Shown piece by piece: positions 7,673 to 11,093 of a DNA stretch of 11,093 nt. The notes beneath the pieces are model-generated. The model was not told where the DNA came from and searched no databases. It saw only the letters and a list, made by a program, of their open reading frames with translations. The position numbers were made by a program, and so were the translations under genes. The stretch covers positions 34,617 to 45,709 of the forward strand of contig CAAAJI010000439.1 of NCBI GenBank assembly GCA_900642245.1, given 5' to 3'. The stretch is from Fragilaria radians (Eukaryota > Bacillariophyta > Fragilariophyceae > Fragilariales > Fragilariaceae). Each line of letters opens with the position of its first letter. Position 1 is the first letter of the stretch.

Positions 7673-8280
7673 ATGTTCTTTTTTGTATGAAGAGGAAGGA
7701 TCAGTTGAATTGTCATTTAGGAACAAAAAATCAACAAGACGTGGAGTAAGCCAAGCACCAAAGTACTGAGGAGTATTGTTTTCATGCACTGTGGGAGCAA
7801 AATTACTTTGGGAATTTTCCAAGATATTTGCCACTGACAATGATGGTGAAAGGTTTGTGTTAAGGCAAGTGTGATTTTTATTGACATGTTCATGGTCAAA
7901 GTGAGAGAGTTGATAAATCCCAACCCTTTTTGTTTGACAACAGGTACACTTGGTACAAAATTTCCAAGTTCTTTCTTGTTGATCAGTGACGGTAGACATA
8001 GAGTGTTTGGTTCAATATAGTTCCATGGAGCTAGTCCTTTTAAGACAGAGGTAAGTGAAGAGCTGTTAACTTGTTTGTCAGGTCCTTTGATATGACAGCT
8101 GCATATGTGATGATTTTCTCCACATCTAAAGCATCAATTATAAGCAATGTTGCTTTCTGGAAATTTGCTTGACAACGCTGGCCAGTCTTTTGTCGCAATT
8201 AGTCCATCATAAGTTTTCTGAATGATTGCAAGTAGTGGAATAGGACCATAAACGCCATACTCGGGATTATTGGCAAGAAT
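7670..8280 (-). pseudogene. Copia gag C-terminal fragment with zinc knuckle and Cys/His cluster
   Basis: Reading from 8280 on the - strand gives NNPEYGVYGP, then KDWPALSSKFPESNIAYN, a TGA at 8136-8134, and a zinc-knuckle-like CFRCGENHHICSC (8133-8095). Next come KGPDK and PWNYIEPNTL. A one-base shift near 8000 is needed to continue into WKFCTKC, QLSHFDHEH and a long polar tail that ends at TAA 7672-7670. The combination of Gly-Pro-Ile, DWPALSS, knuckle, PW and FCTKC-x(n)-H-x-H elements is typical of gag in stramenopile Copia elements. The 5' part of gag is missing, since recognisable sequence stops near 8280-8300. Confidence 0.6.
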
Positions 8281-8337
8281 GCAGAAATGAGTCCAATTGA
8301 GAATACATGATTATTGCGTATCATAAACTAAAAAAAT

Positions 8338-8703
8338 AATGAAAATGACGGTGAAGCTTCAGAAGAATCAGAAAAGACAGACAATGAAACAAGAAGGTAA
8401 GGATAAAACAAGGGTGAAAAGTCAGATGAGAATAAAGTTAAGGAACGAATTTCGCAATCAGTTCATAGGCAATGCTCATGTCATATCAAAAAGCCAGTAC
8501 GATACTCAAAGTCACCAAGGAAATTAAAATTGCACCTTTAGACTGAGAATTCAATTGAAACTTAGGACATGGAAACTGTAGCTCTATTACCGTCAATTGC
8601 CGAGAGGGTTCAGATTAAGGAACATATTAAGTTAGGGAAAAAGGGTAGGGGTGCATTGATAATTTCTCAAAAGAGAAGTTGTCAAAAAATTCCATGTCAA
8701 TAG
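8338..8703 (+). pseudogene. Copia integrase-RT linker-like fragment (opposite strand)
   Basis: One + strand frame runs from 8338 to the TAG at 8701-8703 with four internal stops, all TAA or TAG (8398, 8404, 8539, 8563). It starts with an acidic Ser/Glu stretch (NENDGEASEESEK), then CHIKKPVRYSKSPRKL. This recalls the acidic linker and the following Lys-Lys-Pro-x-Arg-Tyr motif between integrase and reverse transcriptase in Copia pol. The similarity rests on composition and one short motif, so it is less secure than the - strand element. An alternative 62-codon frame starting at 8339 is judged a shadow of this one. Confidence 0.35.
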
Positions 8704-8740
8704 ATTATCATGATGTCAGAATTAAAGGAAGGTCATACAC

Positions 8741-9010
8741 ATCAGACAGTTTGGTAAGGAGGTACATAAGATGATTGAACAAGTTGAACAACCAGGTATC
8801 AAGACAGTCTTCAATCTATACAATTAACTATGACCAAGTACATTGTAAAGGCTTTCTAATGAAGCCTTCAAATGCTGAATATTGGTGAATAAATTGCTGT
8901 CATGCTGGTCTATACCAAAAGCTAACATATCATTTGTAGTGCGCATAGCTCTGTCAAAAAAACAAAGCAGAAACGGATACCTGTAATGCAGGCATAACTT
9001 TAATCCGTTT
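8741..9010 (+). pseudogene. Copia RT N-terminal and RNase H N-terminal-like pieces
   Basis: The + strand frame 8741-8827 reads IRQFGKEVHKMIEQ, like the stretch just before reverse transcriptase in diatom Copia pol. A second frame from 8838 reads KGFLMKPSNAEYW, a TGA stop (8886-8888), then INCCHAGLYQK, recalling the KG-x-KP and DADFAG-x-Y start of Copia RNase H. SRNGYL (8966-8983) and AGITLI (8988-9005) follow in further frames, matching the order SRTGY ... GCPLI. Each match is short and the frames shift three times, so this is a suggestion only. Confidence 0.3.
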
Positions 9011-9019
9011 TTAGGTACA

Positions 9020-9614
9020 TGGGTAAAGAAAGAGAGTACAGGAAATCTCAAGAGATACCTAGTTGTAAGGAGGAGATAGGACAAATCTGTGTTAAGATGT
9101 TGTGATTATGGTGATGAATGTATTCCTGAAATGTCGTTATATCGACGACTCGTACAACTTATAGTGATGCCAATACAAAACAACTAGCAGTACGGTAACT
9201 TATTCCAAAAAGTATGCTTTTGTAAAAACAAATCTAAGCAGCACTTGAGGAAATTGCGTATTTGTTGAGACCACAGTATCCACACCGTGGTTTGATCGTG
9301 CGGTACAGGCAACGAATGGGGAGGACCACGGGATAGAGGGTGATTGCGTGTAGTTGCTAATCGGATTTTAATTTAAGAATGAGCTTTTGCTGCATTCCAT
9401 CTACCTACTCTGGCTGACTCGTGATTCCGCAGACACGGTTGGTCATAGAATGACCCTCGTGAGACTCTGCCACGTCCACACTGTCACTGGCCTTACTGTC
9501 CACGGTATCCAGTCCCAACAGTATTCGTTTCCACTGACGATACTCCAAAGTGTGTATCACGGCCGTCACATTGAATCGTGAAGTAGTTCAACACACAAAC
9601 ATTATTCATCCAAA
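9020..9614. other. Upstream region of the acetyltransferase gene
   Basis: No gene is recognised. A 64-codon + frame at 9387-9581 has no start context or motif to support it. The 230 bp before the acetyltransferase ATG are richer in G and C than the spacer and may be its promoter and leader. They contain a perfect 6-bp dyad (GGTCAT-AGA-ATGACC, 9441-9455). A TATA box is not evident. Confidence 0.4.
9441..9455. promoter_or_regulatory. 15-bp dyad GGTCAT-AGA-ATGACC
   Basis: Perfect 6-bp inverted arms with a 3-bp spacer lie 160-175 bp upstream of the acetyltransferase ATG. The form suits a homodimeric transcription factor such as a bZIP protein, but the binder is unknown and chance is possible. 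Confidence 0.25.
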
Positions 9615-10310
9615 ATGAGTGATTATGTTTGTCAAATTTTACCAACATCTCGTGTGGAAGAAGCCGCCAAAGTAATGGCGGATGCCTTTTCCGATTCTCC
9701 AGCGTACAATTATATCTTTCAGGGTAATGTCGAATATCGAAAGGAAGCACTGGAATGGATATTCCGACAAAATATTGATTTAATTCGTCAACGTTGTCCC
9801 ACTGCCTTACGTGGTATGTATGATATGGATACTGGTGATATTCAAGTTTGTTTTCTTTGGACACCATCACCGTATCACGATATTAGTTTATGGGACTTAT
9901 TATATGCTGGTTTTTGGAGAATCCCATTCCGTTATGGATTCTTTACGGTGTATCGATTGTTACGTGCCATGGGTGATTTAGATCGAGGTCAACAAATGAA
10001 CTTGAATCACAATCTTGTTACGGATGGAATACCGTTTGTTACCTTGGAGAGAATGGCGGTACGGTCGGATTGTCGGGGGAAAGGACTTGGGACGAAAGCA
10101 TTGACCTCTATCATTCGTGAGTTTGTGACGTCCAACGAATCTCGTTACCTACGATTGACGACACAGGAAGAAAGGAATGTTCGTTTTTATCAAAGACTGG
10201 GTTACACAGTAGCAGGGAGTGAGGAATTGTGTTCGGAAAATGAAACCTACCGATATACATCTTGGTATATGATTTTCGATGCCAAGAATAAGCTTTCACC
10301 ACCCACTTGA
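9615..10310 (+). CDS. GNAT-family N-acetyltransferase
   Basis: This is a 231-residue protein that should transfer an acetyl group from acetyl-CoA to an amine on an unknown substrate. The GNAT core is visible. Motif A is FVTLERMAVRSDCRGKGLG (141-159), a beta strand running into the R-x-x-G-x-G pyrophosphate-binding loop (R154, G157, G159). Motif B is LRLTTQEERNVRFYQRLGY (179-197), with the Asn and the aromatic FY of the C-terminal GNAT half. The N-terminal part (ADAFSDSPAYNYIFQG) resembles the AF-x-D-x-P-x-x-x-Y-x-F start of fungal and algal single-domain GNATs. Length is usual for the family. The start at 9615 has an adenine-rich context (CCAAAATG). No targeting signal is evident, so cytosol or nucleus is likely. 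It ends 299 bp from the convergent gene at 10610. Confidence 0.9.
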   Translation: MSDYVCQILPTSRVEEAAKVMADAFSDSPAYNYIFQGNVEYRKEALEWIFRQNIDLIRQRCPTALRGMYDMDTGDIQVCFLWTPSPYHDISLWDLLYAGFWRIPFRYGFFTVYRLLRAMGDLDRGQQMNLNHNLVTDGIPFVTLERMAVRSDCRGKGLGTKALTSIIREFVTSNESRYLRLTTQEERNVRFYQRLGYTVAGSEELCSENETYRYTSWYMIFDAKNKLSPPT

Positions 10311-10609
10311 AAATTTGAAAATAATAAGTTGATAAGACGTGAATTGTTGCACATATCTTCTATTGAATTCATGATTGCAATGTGAATACCAACGAGCTTT
10401 TAAGACTACTAAACCACAGTCTTATTATACTTAGTTAGATCAATTTTAACAAATCATAACGTGTTTGATTCAATGTCTTGTATGCTTGATTTATCCTTTT
10501 TCTATACCCGTCTTAACTATCACACAATTCCCTTTCACCCTGTAATAAGAAGGGAGACGATATCCAACATACAGTCATTCGAAGAACGATTAGAAAACAA
10601 GGTTTTGTA

Positions 10610-11093
10610 TCACTTCTCCTGTTTGTCATTTGCCCATGGTACGTCAGGTGGCAAAGCCTTGATAGTTGTGGCATACTCGTCCAATATTCTTGTTAAATTT
10701 GTGTCATCACGGTATGTCTCTGAAAGGTGGGTTAATCCATTGAGGAACATTTGTTGTTGTTCCTTGGTATATCCTGGAAGGTAATCTGAGTATTCATAGT
10801 TATGTTGTTTGTGATATTTCTCTAATGCAACTTGACCACCGACGGCTCGATACCATATACAAGGTAAATTTGTCTTGGATACCATGGGATATCCTGCCTC
10901 AGTTAAAATATCCGCAAGCTGTTCCAATGACTTTGGACCACGTTCAGGATCCATAATATCTTCTAGGGTAAGGTAGGCTGCCATGCGATAATACGAGCCT
11001 TGAGTCATAGTGTAATTATACCATGTTGTGAATTGAGTTTGATATTCCTCCCATAATCCCACAATGTTCTCATCACGTGATTGTCGCCAACTC
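10610..11093 (-). CDS. C-terminal part of a possible sulfotransferase-like protein
   Basis: The - strand frame is open from the window edge (first full codon at 11092) to a stop at 10610-10612 and gives about 160 residues. The GTG at 11062 is not a plausible eukaryotic start; the frame continues upstream as SWRQSRDENIV, so the N-terminus lies beyond the window. The stretch LWEEYQTQFTTWYNYTMTQG, then YYRMAAYLTLEDIMDPERGP, LADILTEAGYP and a tail with LPGYTKEQQQM and LTRILDEY, recalls the C-terminal half of P-loop sulfotransferases. There, Arg-Tyr-Glu-Asp-Leu is followed by a short helical pair and a Y-x(n)-L-x-x-IL-x-x-Y tail. The PAPS-binding P-loop would be upstream and cannot be checked. No other family fits better. 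Confidence 0.7.
   Translation of the reverse strand, partial: SWRQSRDENIVGLWEEYQTQFTTWYNYTMTQGSYYRMAAYLTLEDIMDPERGPKSLEQLADILTEAGYPMVSKTNLPCIWYRAVGGQVALEKYHKQHNYEYSDYLPGYTKEQQQMFLNGLTHLSETYRDDTNLTRILDEYATTIKALPPDVPWANDKQEK

Larger units (their letters stand above)
7003..8280 (-). mobile_element. Decayed, internally deleted Copia-type LTR retrotransposon
   Basis: On the - strand the parts lie in Copia order: gag C-terminus with a zinc knuckle (from 8280), a His/Cys cluster, the DTGAS aspartic protease (7627-7613), the end of RNase H with its Gly-Leu-Pro and LLGW endings (7251-7033), and a purine tract (7023-7013). The gag N-terminus, integrase, reverse transcriptase and most of RNase H are absent. 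In-frame stops and a frameshift near 8000 show it cannot make a working polyprotein. Order, motif content and strand agreement make the family assignment fairly firm; the exact lineage is not resolved. Confidence 0.7.

Noticed and set aside
7999..8028. Programmed -1 frameshift in gag near 8000
   Set aside because: No slippery heptamer or stable downstream structure is evident and the element is decayed elsewhere; a random indel is simpler.
8824..9084. 86-codon - strand ORF
   Set aside because: The + strand of the same segment shows RNase H-like motifs in Copia order, while the - strand translation shows no recognisable feature.
9387..9581. 64-codon + strand ORF before the acetyltransferase
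   Set aside because: It is out of frame with the GNAT gene, lacks any family motif and probably lies in its leader or promoter.
9493..9870. 125-codon - strand ORF over the acetyltransferase start
   Set aside because: It is antisense to a clear GNAT gene and shows no motif of its own.
10461..10784. 107-codon + strand ORF
   Set aside because: It overlaps the - strand sulfotransferase-like gene and has a composition typical of an antisense reading.
1..11093. CRISPR array, rRNA or bacterial operon
   Set aside because: There is no regularly spaced direct repeat, no conserved rRNA core and no bacterial gene spacing or ribosome-binding sites.

Overview
The window looks like eukaryotic nuclear DNA, most probably from a diatom or a close stramenopile relative. 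The reasons are intron-poor genes separated by AT-rich spacers, TATA-box promoters, AATAAA-type 3' signals, a membrane protein whose C-terminal layout I associate with a large diatom family, and decayed Copia-type retrotransposon pieces. No prokaryotic operon structure is present. The species cannot be named from the sequence.

Layout from left to right: the last 50 codons of a + strand gene (1-153); a 1.6 kb AT-rich spacer without a recognisable gene; a 581-residue, largely disordered, basic, Ser/Arg-rich protein (1886-3631, +) carrying four ~33-residue repeats built around basophilic kinase sites; a 378 bp shared 3' region; a convergent gene for a 482-residue type II membrane protein (4010-5458, -); a divergent intergenic region with a tRNA-Glu-like relic; a small 148-residue protein (6282-6728, +) that may have a 14-nt first exon; a retrotransposon graveyard (about 7003-9020); a GNAT acetyltransferase (9615-10310, +); and, convergent with it, the 3' part of a gene (10610-11093, -) that may be sulfotransferase-like.

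The retrotransposon area has two parts on opposite strands. On the - strand, gag C-terminus, a DTGAS protease and the last 72 codons of RNase H run in Copia order, but integrase, reverse transcriptase and most of RNase H are missing between protease and RNase H. On the + strand, immediately next to it, weaker pieces resemble the integrase-RT linker, the RT N-terminus and the RNase H N-terminus. All internal stops could come from single C-to-T changes.

I see no functional cluster: the genes look like unrelated neighbours in convergent and divergent pairs. The most worthwhile leads are the repeat/phospho-site protein, the collapsed Copia element with its C-to-T-like decay, the cryptic first exon with a NAGNAG acceptor, and the tRNA-Glu-like relic. 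I did not find a convincing new multi-gene system.
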